Positions 37,117 through 45,502 are shown, counted from the first letter of the stretch. The stretch is 64,000 nucleotides of DNA from Flaviramulus sp. BrNp1-15 (GCF_022259695.1 NZ_CP092099.1:3432001-3496000); one strand, 5' to 3'. Notes: generated by a model from the sequence alone, not told the origin. A program made the numbers and translations.

Positions 37117-37737
37117 TTAAGCGTGTAAACCACACTCTCTATTTTCTAAAGCTTTTGTTGGGTCGAAGTACTTAAACTCGTTCGGTAAGTTATTTTCTTC
37201 TAAATAAGTATTTAATTTTTCATCTGGCCAATAGTAAAAAGGGCTTACTTTTAAAACACCATCTTTACTTACACTAAAAATACCAATGCTATTTCTAAAG
37301 GCTGTTTGACCTTGACGCAAGTTTGTAAACCACACTTTTGGTTTGTGTTCTGCCATAGCACGTTTAAAAGGCTCTAGCTTAACTTGCTCTGTAAACAAAG
37401 CGTGTTCTGGCGCGTCTATACTTGGAATTCCCATAACCACATCGCGATGTGCCGATGTTTGTTTTGGCACATATAAAAAGATATTTAAATCTAAATCTTT
37501 AATTACCTGTTCTGCATGCCTGTATGTTTGTGGCGTATTATAACCTGTATCGCACCAAACTACTGGAATTTTGGACTCAACAGAAGATACAGCATGCAAA
37601 ATTGCTGCTTCGTATGGTCTAAAATTTGTAGTTACCACTGCTTTATTATTAAGCTCTAAAGCTTTTTTAATAATTTCTGCAGGTAATGCGTCTTTATATT
37701 TGTTGTTTAATTCGTTTATTGTGTTCTGATCTATCAT
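37117..37737 (-). CDS. cysH: (P)APS reductase
   Basis: Thioredoxin-dependent reduction of activated sulfate to sulfite. About 206 residues. The C-terminal active-site motif ECGLHA carries the catalytic Cys. The two Cys pairs (CC...CC) that hold the 4Fe-4S cluster of bacterial APS reductases are absent, so by motif it resembles PAPS reductase; yet no APS kinase gene is seen in the operon. I chose the ATG at 37737, which overlaps the upstream stop by one base (TAATG); an ATG 12 bases earlier is possible. Confidence 0.93.
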   Translation of the reverse strand: MIDQNTINELNNKYKDALPAEIIKKALELNNKAVVTTNFRPYEAAILHAVSSVESKIPVVWCDTGYNTPQTYRHAEQVIKDLDLNIFLYVPKQTSAHRDVVMGIPSIDAPEHALFTEQVKLEPFKRAMAEHKPKVWFTNLRQGQTAFRNSIGIFSVSKDGVLKVSPFYYWPDEKLNTYLEENNLPNEFKYFDPTKALENRECGLHA

Positions 37738-38000
37738 TATTTCCCCCATTTAATTGAATTCCAAATGCGCTCGTGAAAAAAGTATAAAATCATTTTTGTT
37801 ACTAGCTCTATACCACCAATTGAAAATGCTAAATCTAATTTCCCAGTTATAATCCATGAAATTATAATAGTATCTAAAGTACCAATGGTTCTCCAGCTTA
37901 AAGACTTTACTACACTTCTAATTGGCTTCTCTGAAGCAGCATCCTTTTTATAAGTGGCTTTCTCTTTCTCTGATGATTTTATTAACACTTCACTAATCAT
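37737..38000 (-). CDS. DUF2061 small membrane protein, first gene of the cysteine operon
   Basis: 87 residues with a charged cytoplasmic N-terminus of about 25 residues followed by a DUF2061 domain: RSVVKSLSWRTIGTLDT and FSIGGIELVTKMILYFFHER are family hallmarks, with two hydrophobic segments. Function is unknown. Being the first gene of the operon and overlapping cysH by one base, it is likely needed for, or tied to, sulfate assimilation; a sulfate- or sulfite-related membrane role is inference only. Confidence 0.85.
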   Translation of the reverse strand: MISEVLIKSSEKEKATYKKDAASEKPIRSVVKSLSWRTIGTLDTIIISWIITGKLDLAFSIGGIELVTKMILYFFHERIWNSIKWGK

Positions 38001-38018
38001 TTTTAATATTATTACATT

Positions 38019-38042
38019 AATCCTATCGATTTAATAGGAATT
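38019..38042 (-). promoter_or_regulatory. candidate operator palindrome at the cysteine-operon start site
   Basis: AATCCTAT-7 bases-ATAGGAATT, an inverted repeat placed directly after the -7 element (38044-38051), so it would cover the transcription start. TAGGA also recurs in front of the rrf2 gene. Fits a repressor site for the adjacent Rrf2 regulator; the assignment is inferred. Confidence 0.55.
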
Positions 38043-38043
38043 A

Positions 38044-38073
38044 CAAATATAAAACTTATTATTAAACCACAAA
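38044..38073 (-). promoter_or_regulatory. promoter of the cysteine operon
   Basis: Minus strand: TTTG (38070-38073), 18 bases, TATATTTG (38044-38051), both exact matches to the Bacteroidota consensus. Transcription should start about 38037, roughly 37 bases before the DUF2061 start codon. Confidence 0.7.
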
Positions 38074-38167
38074 TAGCTTTAACAACTTTTTGGAATAATG
38101 GAATATTTTAAGGGTAAACAGTAAGAAATAAACAAGAAATAACGTTTATTTTATGAAATTAGCAGCA

Positions 38168-38581
38168 TTATTTACTAGACAAATCTGCTAAAGTGGTATT
38201 TCTAAATACTTTAAGCGTGCTATCTCTAACCTGAATCATGAGCCTATTTACGCTACATGTGGCTTCATTTGGGCAATCGGCACATTTTTCATAAAAGTTT
38301 AAACTTACACATGGCACCATAGCAATTGGGCCTTCAAGAACGCGCATTACTTCGGTCATTAAAATCTCTGAAGGTTCTTTTCTAAGGTAATAACCACCAT
38401 GTTTTCCTTTTTTAGAACCTAAAATTCCTGCTTTTCTTAAGGTAAGTAAAATGCTCTCTAAAAACTTTTGTGGTATTTGCTCGCTTTTAGCAATGGCACT
38501 AACCTGTACAGGCATATCGCCTTCGCTTCTTGCAATAAAAGTAAGCGCCTTTAAGCCGTATTTAGTTTTTTTGGATAGCAT
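38168..38581 (-). CDS. Rrf2-family transcriptional regulator
   Basis: 137 residues: an N-terminal winged helix (LSKKTKYGLKALTFIAR; HGGYYLRK wing) and four cysteines in the C-terminal half (C91-x8-C100-x2-C103-x5-C109), which could hold an iron-sulfur cluster as in IscR/NsrR-type members. It lies just upstream of the cysteine operon on the same strand with 167 bases between, and probably controls it like CymR does in Bacillus, though CymR lacks such cysteines. Two TAGGAAAA repeats in front of its own gene suggest autoregulation. Confidence 0.87.
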   Translation of the reverse strand: MLSKKTKYGLKALTFIARSEGDMPVQVSAIAKSEQIPQKFLESILLTLRKAGILGSKKGKHGGYYLRKEPSEILMTEVMRVLEGPIAMVPCVSLNFYEKCADCPNEATCSVNRLMIQVRDSTLKVFRNTTLADLSSK

Positions 38582-38590
38582 GTTGCTAAT

Positions 38591-38628
38591 ATAGGTATTT
38601 TAGGAAAAGTTATTAATATCTAGGAAAA
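38591..38628 (-). promoter_or_regulatory. repeats upstream of rrf2, possible autoregulatory sites
   Basis: TAGGAAAA occurs at 38601-38608 and 38621-38628, exactly 20 bases (two helix turns) apart, with a third partial copy ATAGGTA at 38592-38598. The core TAGGA is shared with the palindrome at the cysteine-operon promoter. Between them (minus strand) lies TAACTTTT, a one-mismatch -7 box. Confidence 0.45.
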
Positions 38629-38683
38629 TTTTAATAGATAATGAGTATTTTAGTTGGTAATTAAAATATGTTTAATATAAAAA

Positions 38684-39439
38684 ATGATTGCTTCAAATTC
38701 AACCTTTTTACCTGAAGACCCTAACATTCCTGTTTGGAGATATATGTCTTTTTCAAAATTCATGGACTTGATTTCAACCAATTCTATTTTTTTTAATAGA
38801 GCTGATAAATTTGATGATTTATATGAAGGTTTTTTGAATCCGAATTTAAAAAAGAAAATAAATTCTGAATTATTTAATGAATTTGAAAATTCAAAAGAAA
38901 TGAAAACCAATTTAATCTCCCTTTTTAATTCTATTAAAAAGTTTACTCTCATAAATTGCTGGAATATGGGTTATACAGACTCTTTAGGAATGTGGAAATC
39001 GTATTGCTCAACTGAAGAAGGAATAGCTATTAAATCAAGTATTGAAAGAATACAAAATGGAATTATAGGCGATGAAAAAGACTCTTTTCATATAAGACCA
39101 ATTAAATATTTAGACGTTGAAAATTCCATTAACTACAGTACTAATATCATAAATTTTTTTACATATAAGAGACCGCAATTTAGTTTTGAAAATGAGCTTA
39201 GAATAATTATTCCTTATACTCATTCTAATGATATAGATAAAAGTAAACTTGACGAAAACGATGAAGAACTAATACCATTTGAATTTGGAAAAAAAGTCAA
39301 AATTGACTTTAAAACATTGGTAGAAGAAATTTACATCTCACCGAATGCAACAGAATGGTTCGTGGAACTTGTTAAAAGAATAGTTAGATTGAGTTATAAT
39401 ATACCAATAAAGAAATCAGAAATAAATAAAAAACCATAA
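38684..39439 (+). CDS. DUF2971 domain protein
   Basis: 251 residues. The DUF2971 pattern is clear: WRYMSFSKFMDLI and NRADKFDDLYEGF near the N-terminus, CWNM...LGMWKSYCSTEEGIAIKS in the middle, and FSFENELRIII later. No signal peptide or membrane segment. The function of DUF2971 is unknown; it is scattered in accessory regions of many bacteria. This gene is the only plus-strand gene in the 22-45 kb sulfur block, lying between rrf2 and metZ and 12 bases from the end of metZ, so it looks inserted. Confidence 0.82.
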   Translation: MIASNSTFLPEDPNIPVWRYMSFSKFMDLISTNSIFFNRADKFDDLYEGFLNPNLKKKINSELFNEFENSKEMKTNLISLFNSIKKFTLINCWNMGYTDSLGMWKSYCSTEEGIAIKSSIERIQNGIIGDEKDSFHIRPIKYLDVENSINYSTNIINFFTYKRPQFSFENELRIIIPYTHSNDIDKSKLDENDEELIPFEFGKKVKIDFKTLVEEIYISPNATEWFVELVKRIVRLSYNIPIKKSEINKKP

Positions 39440-39451
39440 ACACAATTACTT

Positions 39452-40621
39452 TTACCTCAAAGCCTCCTCCAAATCTCCAATAATATCATCAACATGTTCT
39501 AAACCAACAGAAACACGTACCAAACCATCTGTAATATTAACAACCAATCTATCCTCTTCTGCTAAACTACTGTGTGTTGTACTTGCTGGATGCGTTACAA
39601 TAGTTCTAGTATCTCCCAAATTAGCCGAAAGCGAACACATTTTTATAGCATTAATAAATTTGCGCCCTTCTTCAATACCGCCTTTTACTTCAAAAGCGAC
39701 AATGTTTCCTCCTAATTTCATTTGTTTTTTAGCCACTTCGTACTGTGGATGCGATTTTAAAAACGGGTATTTTACCCAATTTACTTTTGGGTGGTTTTCT
39801 AAAAACTCAGCGACTTTTAAAGCGTTTTCGCAATGCTTATCTACTCGTACTGCAAGAGTTTCTAAACTCTTAGAAAGTGTCCATGCATTAAAGGGTGATA
39901 AGGCTGGACCTGTATTTCTAGCAAACAAATAAATTTCTCTTATTAAATCGGCATCACCAACGGTTACACCCCCTAAAACACGCCCTTGACCATCAATTAA
40001 TTTGGTTGCAGAATGAATAACCAAATGTGCTCCAAATTTTATAGGCTGCTGCAAATACGGTGTTGCAAAACAATTATCTATTACCAAAATAAGATTATGC
40101 TTTTTTGCAATGTTTCCTAGCAATTCTAAATCGATAATATCAATTGCAGGATTTGTTGGCGATTCGGCATATAAAATTTTAGTTTCTGGTTTTATAAAAC
40201 TTTCAATAGTTTCTGGTTCGTTAATATCAAAATAACTGGTTTCAATATTCCATTTTGGAAGGTATTTTGTAAATAACCCATGGGTTGACCCAAAAACAGA
40301 ACGTGCAGACACAATATGATCGCCACTACTCAACAAGGCAGCAAAAGTTGAAAACACAGCTGCCATACCAGTAGCAAATGCATAACCGCTTTCTGCTCCT
40401 TCCATTTTGCAAATCTTGTCTACAAACTCGGTTGTGTTTGGATTTGTAAAACGGCTATAAATATTACGTTCTTTTTCTTCAGTAAACGAGGCGCGCATAT
40501 CTTCGGCATCTTCAAATACAAAACTAGATGTTAAGTATAACGGACTGCTATGTTCTAAAAAATCGGTACGTTCTAATTGTGTACGGATCGCTTCGGTTTC
40601 AAACTTTTTTTTCTTACTCAT
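39452..40621 (-). CDS. metZ: Cys/Met-metabolism PLP enzyme, O-succinylhomoserine sulfhydrylase-like
   Basis: 389 residues of the trans-sulfuration family. YSRFTNPNTTEFVDKICKMEGAESGYAFATG is typical, and the PLP lysine is in HSATKLIDGQGRVLGG. It lies at the end of a SAM-riboswitch operon after metY and the three-domain fusion, so it most likely forms homocysteine directly with sulfide, or cystathionine. The choice between MetZ and MetB or MetC by sequence alone is not certain; the lack of a cystathionine lyase next to it favours MetZ. Confidence 0.85.
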   Translation of the reverse strand: MSKKKKFETEAIRTQLERTDFLEHSSPLYLTSSFVFEDAEDMRASFTEEKERNIYSRFTNPNTTEFVDKICKMEGAESGYAFATGMAAVFSTFAALLSSGDHIVSARSVFGSTHGLFTKYLPKWNIETSYFDINEPETIESFIKPETKILYAESPTNPAIDIIDLELLGNIAKKHNLILVIDNCFATPYLQQPIKFGAHLVIHSATKLIDGQGRVLGGVTVGDADLIREIYLFARNTGPALSPFNAWTLSKSLETLAVRVDKHCENALKVAEFLENHPKVNWVKYPFLKSHPQYEVAKKQMKLGGNIVAFEVKGGIEEGRKFINAIKMCSLSANLGDTRTIVTHPASTTHSSLAEEDRLVVNITDGLVRVSVGLEHVDDIIGDLEEALR

Positions 40622-40634
40622 ACTTTTATTTTAT

Positions 40635-40660
40635 GGATTCCCGCCTTCACAGGAATGACA
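40635..40660. repeat. REP-like hairpin element (short form)
   Basis: An imperfect hairpin, GGATTCCCGCC then ACAGGAATGACA, ending in TGAC. In reverse it reads GTCATTCCTGTGAAGGCGGG, a common flavobacterial type of short repeat related to the element at 22320. It lies between metZ and the fusion gene, inside the operon. Confidence 0.6.
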
Positions 40661-40668
40661 AAAACTAT

Positions 40669-43600
40669 TTAATTTATATGTTTAGACAGCCTTAAAATAT
40701 CTCCAAAAACACCTCGTGCCGTTACTTCAGCTCCTGCACCAGCACCTTGAATTACTATAGGTTGCTCCCCATAACTTTCTGTAAATATTTCAAAAATAGC
40801 ATCGCTGCCTTTTACATGACCTAAGGTACTATCTTCTGGAATAGATACTAACTTCACTTCTAAATTTCCTTTGTCTTGCGATAAATCCCCTGACAAATCT
40901 CCTACATATCGCAACACATGACCTTCATTTTGATTGTCTTTTATCTTTTGAAATTCTTCATCTAAAACATTCAACTGACTTAAAAACTCTGCAACTGATA
41001 TGTTTTGATACGCCTCAGGAATTAAATTTTGAACAGAAACATCTTCAAATTCGTTTTGCAAATCTAACTCTCTGGCAAGAATTAATAGCTTTCTAGCCAC
41101 ATCATTTCCTGAAAAATCTTCTCTTGGATCTGGCTCGGTAAAACCTTTATCTATAGTTTCTTGAACAATTTCACTAAACGGTTTATCCTGAACTGAAAAG
41201 TTATTAAACAAATAACTTAATGTCCCAGAGAAAACACCTCGAATTCTGGTAATATTCTCACCCGACTCGTGCAATAATTTAATCGTATCAATTAACGGTA
41301 AACCCGCACCAACTGTAGTTTCATACAAATATTGTTTGTTGTGGGCGTCTAACTGAACTCTTAATGTTTTATAAAAATCGTGAGAAATGGTATTTGCAAT
41401 TTTGTTAGATGACACCAAATCGAAACCAGCCTCAACTAAAGGTATATAATTTTGATGAAATGTAGAACTTGATGTATTATCAACAGCAATTAAATTTTCT
41501 AAATGATGCGTTTTAGCAAACGTAATAATATCATCTACAGAACTTTTTAATGTTGAAGATTTAATTTCTGAACTCCAATTAGTAGCTGCACCATTTTTAT
41601 TTAAAATTAGTTGTCTTGAATTGGCAATGGCAAACACATTTAAGTTGATACCTTTTCGTTTTTCAATATCGCCTTTCGATTTTAAAATCTGATTTATTAA
41701 AGCACCACCAACACCACCATGACCAAAAATGGCTATATTAATTTTTTTAGAAATCCCGAAAACCTCACCATGAATCACATTCATAGCTTTGTGAAGTTGA
41801 CTCTTTTTAACCACCAAACTCACATTTCTTCCTGTTACCGTATTATTGAATAACAATGGTGTGATCTGGTTTTTAATTAAGGCATTAAATGGCTTATGAA
41901 ACGAGCTTAACTCTATACCAATAATAGAAATTACCGAAACATCATCAACAACATCAATTTTATTAACGTCTTGCGAATAGAAATCTTTTTCAAATTCTCT
42001 TTCTAAAGCAATTACCGCTTGAGTTGCTTGTTCTGCATCAATAATTAACCCAATACCACGCTCTGATGAACCTTGAGAGATGATGCTAACACTAATATCT
42101 TTATCTGCTAAAGCACCAAATATTCTCGCATCAACACCACTTTTTCCTAACAAGCCGCGGCCTTCTAAATTTAACAATGCTACATTATCTAAAACCGATA
42201 ATGATGTTACTTCTTTTGAGCTTGGTTTAGCAGTTATAAGCGTACCTTCATCATCTGTATTAAACGTATTTAAAATACGAAGATTGATGTTTTTTTCAAC
42301 TAACGGAATAATAGTTTTAGCATGCAACACTGTGGTTCCAAAATTGGCCAACTCATTAGCTTCACTAAAAGATAATTCTCTAATTTTTTGAGCGTCTTCA
42401 ACCAAATCTGGATTTGCCGTGTATATACCACTTACATGTGTGTAATTTTGTAACTCTTCGGCGTCTAAAAAATTTGCTAAAAGCGCCGCAGTATAATTGC
42501 TTCCGTTTCTACCTAAAGTAGTAGTTTCATTTTTAGTATTTGAGGCAATAAAGCCTGTAACTACATTAACCGTATCTCCATTATTTTGTTTAAAATACTG
42601 CTTTACATTGTCTTTTGAAAGCTGCGAAATAGGTTGCGCATTACCAAAAACATCGTCAGTTTTAATCAATTGTCTTGCATCAGTAGCCTGAGCTTTAACA
42701 TTCCTTTGATTAAGTATTTCTGAAACCAATTTAATGGACAACAATTCACCTTGTGCTAAAATTTCATCTTTGGTTTTCTTACTGTAATCACGTAACAAAC
42801 TAACACCTTCAAACAGTTTTTCTAAGATTAAAAATTCTTCTGAAAAATCTATAGTTGGTAAAGGTTCTTTTTGATAGTTTTTAAAAGCCTCAAAATCCAA
42901 CTTATAATCTCTTCCTTTGTGTGCTTTATTTAATATATCTTCAAGCTCGTCGGTTGCATTTCCACGTGCCGAAACAACAACCGTAATTTTCTCTCCTTCT
43001 TGTACTTTATTTTCAATGATTGAGATTACTTTATTCAATCCTTCTCCATTAGCTAAAGATTTCCCTCCAAACTTTAATACTTTCATTTTTCTCTTTTTAG
43101 AATTTGGCACAAAAATGCCTTCTATAATTTTTTCTAATTGTTCGTACTCCATTAAAAACGCATCATGACCATGCACCGAATGTATTTCGTTATAGGTAAC
43201 ATTGGCATGCGTTACGGCTAATTGTTTATGGGTTTGCCTGTTTTCTTCTGCTGTAAAAAACAAATCTGAATCTACCCCAACAATATGAATATTAGCCTCA
43301 ATACCTTCTAAAACATTTAAATCTGCCTTTCTGTTTTTTGTAACATCTATGGTTTTTAAAAGTTGATTCATCAATTTATAAGCAGACAACTGAAAACGTT
43401 CCTGTAACTTTTTACCATGATGCAACAACCAACTCTCAACATTAAATATTTCTAAATCTTCATTTTTTGAACGCTGAAAACGCTCTTTAAAAGACTCTGG
43501 TGTACGGTAACACAGCATTGCATGCATACGCGCATCATGAACTGGGTTTTTAGAATTTAACAGAAATTGTTCTTGTATTTGGCAATTGGCAATTAACCAA

Positions 43601-44118
43601 TCGGTTGACTTCCAATCGGTAGCCACAGGAATTAAATTTTCGGTAAAATCTGGTTTTAAAACCGCCATTTCCCATGCAATACCACCTCCTAAAGAACCTC
43701 CAATAGCTGCAAACAGCTTTTTTATATTTAGCTCTTTAAGCCCTATTAAAAACAAACTTGCAATGTCTCTTGCAACAAAATCTTTATAATTTTCAATTAA
43801 AAAACCATCAAATCCGTTTCCTGGAATATTGAATGCTAAAACCGTGTAAAGTTTAGTATCAATGACCTTATCATCGCCTACTAAATCTTTCCACCAACCA
43901 TCATCACCTGCAACATTACTGTTTCCTGTTAAGGCATGATTTACCAAAACAATTGGCGACGTTCCTAATGCTTTTCCGAAAACCTGATAACTCAATTTTA
44001 TTTCTGGAATAGAAACTTGATTTTCGGTTTTGTAGTTTTTAATGATGATATGTTGTAATGAATGCTCCAATATATTTTTATTTAAAAATGATATTTTATT
44101 TTCTAAAAAGTAAACCAA
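40669..44118 (-). CDS. thrA: three-domain fusion: homoserine acyltransferase-like, aspartate kinase, homoserine dehydrogenase
   Basis: One uninterrupted 1149-residue frame. Residues 1-340 are an alpha/beta-hydrolase of the MetX type with nucleophile GGSLGG (Ser142), acid in VDSDLFF (Asp285) and GHDAFLME (His318), so all catalytic residues are kept. From Met345 (KVLKFGGKSLA) comes an aspartate kinase with ACT region to about 780. From about 790 (IAIFGHGGVGGALI) comes homoserine dehydrogenase. The fusion thus covers aspartate to acylhomoserine, except aspartate-semialdehyde dehydrogenase. An internal ATG at 43086 could give a separate ThrA product. Confidence 0.93.
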   Translation of the reverse strand: MVYFLENKISFLNKNILEHSLQHIIIKNYKTENQVSIPEIKLSYQVFGKALGTSPIVLVNHALTGNSNVAGDDGWWKDLVGDDKVIDTKLYTVLAFNIPGNGFDGFLIENYKDFVARDIASLFLIGLKELNIKKLFAAIGGSLGGGIAWEMAVLKPDFTENLIPVATDWKSTDWLIANCQIQEQFLLNSKNPVHDARMHAMLCYRTPESFKERFQRSKNEDLEIFNVESWLLHHGKKLQERFQLSAYKLMNQLLKTIDVTKNRKADLNVLEGIEANIHIVGVDSDLFFTAEENRQTHKQLAVTHANVTYNEIHSVHGHDAFLMEYEQLEKIIEGIFVPNSKKRKMKVLKFGGKSLANGEGLNKVISIIENKVQEGEKITVVVSARGNATDELEDILNKAHKGRDYKLDFEAFKNYQKEPLPTIDFSEEFLILEKLFEGVSLLRDYSKKTKDEILAQGELLSIKLVSEILNQRNVKAQATDARQLIKTDDVFGNAQPISQLSKDNVKQYFKQNNGDTVNVVTGFIASNTKNETTTLGRNGSNYTAALLANFLDAEELQNYTHVSGIYTANPDLVEDAQKIRELSFSEANELANFGTTVLHAKTIIPLVEKNINLRILNTFNTDDEGTLITAKPSSKEVTSLSVLDNVALLNLEGRGLLGKSGVDARIFGALADKDISVSIISQGSSERGIGLIIDAEQATQAVIALEREFEKDFYSQDVNKIDVVDDVSVISIIGIELSSFHKPFNALIKNQITPLLFNNTVTGRNVSLVVKKSQLHKAMNVIHGEVFGISKKINIAIFGHGGVGGALINQILKSKGDIEKRKGINLNVFAIANSRQLILNKNGAATNWSSEIKSSTLKSSVDDIITFAKTHHLENLIAVDNTSSSTFHQNYIPLVEAGFDLVSSNKIANTISHDFYKTLRVQLDAHNKQYLYETTVGAGLPLIDTIKLLHESGENITRIRGVFSGTLSYLFNNFSVQDKPFSEIVQETIDKGFTEPDPREDFSGNDVARKLLILARELDLQNEFEDVSVQNLIPEAYQNISVAEFLSQLNVLDEEFQKIKDNQNEGHVLRYVGDLSGDLSQDKGNLEVKLVSIPEDSTLGHVKGSDAIFEIFTESYGEQPIVIQGAGAGAEVTARGVFGDILRLSKHIN

Positions 44119-44120
44119 AA

Positions 44121-44191
44121 GTCATATTGAGCTTGTCGAAATATTTTTATAAACCGATTATTAATATCAGTTTCGACAGGCTCAACTTGAC
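44121..44191. repeat. long inverted repeat of flavobacterial GTCA...TGAC type
   Basis: Two 21-base arms match in inverted orientation at 18 of 21 positions: GTCATATTGAGCTTGTCGAA (from 44121) and TTCGACAGGCTCAACTTGAC (to 44191), with an AT-rich 29-base spacer. The TTGAGC(C/T)TGTCGAAA type of arm is common in this group. It lies between metY and the fusion gene. Confidence 0.75.
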
Positions 44192-44224
44192 AAACAAATT
44201 CAAGAAACTTTTTAGATTTCATTA

Positions 44225-45502
44225 TTATTTAATTGTGGCAAATGCAGTTTTTAAATCGGCTTTTAAATCGTCTAAATCTTCAATACCAACTGATAAGCGA
44301 ATTAAATCTCCCGTAACTCCTGCCGATTCTTGTTCTACTTCATTTAACTGTTGGTGGGTTGTACTTGATGGATGAATTATTAATGATTTAGTATCTCCAA
44401 TATTAGCTAATAATGAAAATAATTTGGTGTTATCTGCTATAGCTTTTGCAGCTTCAAAACCACCTTTTGCACCAAAAGTAACAATACCACTTTGTCCTTT
44501 TGGTAAGTATTTTTTAGTTAAAGCTTTATACTTACTGCTTTCTAAACCTGGATAATTTACCCAAGCTACTTCGTCTTGTTGTTCGAGCCACTTAGCAAGA
44601 GCCAAAGCATTTTCACTGTGTTGCTTTATTCTTATTGGTAAAGTTTCTAAACCTTGAATAATGTTAAAAGCATTTGTTGGACTTAAAGCCCCTCCAAAAT
44701 CTCTCAACCCTTCTAAAATTAGTTTAAACGTGTATGAAGCGGCACCCAAAGTTTCATAATATTTCAGTCCATGATATCCTGCTGAAGGTTCTGTGAATTC
44801 TGGAAATTTACCATTGGCCCAATCAAAATTACCACCATCAATAATGGCTCCTCCTAGAGAATTTCCTTGTCCGCCAATATATTTTGTAAGTGAATGAATG
44901 ACAATATTTGCTCCGTGTTCAATAGGGTTTAATAGAGCTGGTGTTGCTACCGTGTTATCAACAATAAAAGGCACACCTGCTGCTTTTGAATGTTTTGCAA
45001 TAGCTTCTATATCTAAAACATCTAATTTAGGATTCCCTAGAGATTCAACAAAAAATGCTCTGGTATTATCTTGTACTGCGGCTGCAAAATTATCTGGATT
45101 ATCTGCATCAACAAAGGTGGTTGTAATACCTAATCTTGGTAAAGTTACTTTTAATAAATTATACGTTCCGCCATATAAACTACTAGACGCTACAATATGG
45201 TCTCCAGCTTTTAAAAGCGTTAACAAACCTGTTGAAATTGCCGATGTACCTGATGCAAATACAACTGCTCCCACACCGCCTTCTAAAGCAGCCAAACGCT
45301 CTTGTAAAATTTGGTTGGTTGGATTGTTTAATCGTGTGTAAATAAAACCTAATTCCTGAAGTGAAAATAGATTTGCAGCATGATCTGAATTATTAAACAC
45401 ATACGATGTTGTTTGATAAATAGGAACTGCTCTCGTTCCTCCGTTTGCTGCAAAATCATGTCCTGCATGTAATGCGTTTGTTGCTAATTTTTGTGTGCTC
45501 AT
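44225..45502 (-). CDS. metY: O-acetylhomoserine aminocarboxypropyltransferase
   Basis: 425 residues, the usual length for MetY/Met17, which makes homocysteine from O-acetylhomoserine and sulfide. TNALHAGHDFAANGGTRAVPIYQTTSYVF at the N-terminus is a classic start of the family, and the PLP lysine is in HSLTKYIGGQGNSLGG. First gene after the second SAM riboswitch, followed by the fusion gene that would make acylhomoserine and by metZ. Two sulfhydrylase-type enzymes in one operon is notable. Confidence 0.93.
   Translation of the reverse strand: MSTQKLATNALHAGHDFAANGGTRAVPIYQTTSYVFNNSDHAANLFSLQELGFIYTRLNNPTNQILQERLAALEGGVGAVVFASGTSAISTGLLTLLKAGDHIVASSSLYGGTYNLLKVTLPRLGITTTFVDADNPDNFAAAVQDNTRAFFVESLGNPKLDVLDIEAIAKHSKAAGVPFIVDNTVATPALLNPIEHGANIVIHSLTKYIGGQGNSLGGAIIDGGNFDWANGKFPEFTEPSAGYHGLKYYETLGAASYTFKLILEGLRDFGGALSPTNAFNIIQGLETLPIRIKQHSENALALAKWLEQQDEVAWVNYPGLESSKYKALTKKYLPKGQSGIVTFGAKGGFEAAKAIADNTKLFSLLANIGDTKSLIIHPSSTTHQQLNEVEQESAGVTGDLIRLSVGIEDLDDLKADLKTAFATIK

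Noticed and set aside
38650-38952. Minus-strand frame of 100 codons opposite DUF2971
   Set aside because: Shadow of the DUF2971 gene; no start context and no recognisable domain.
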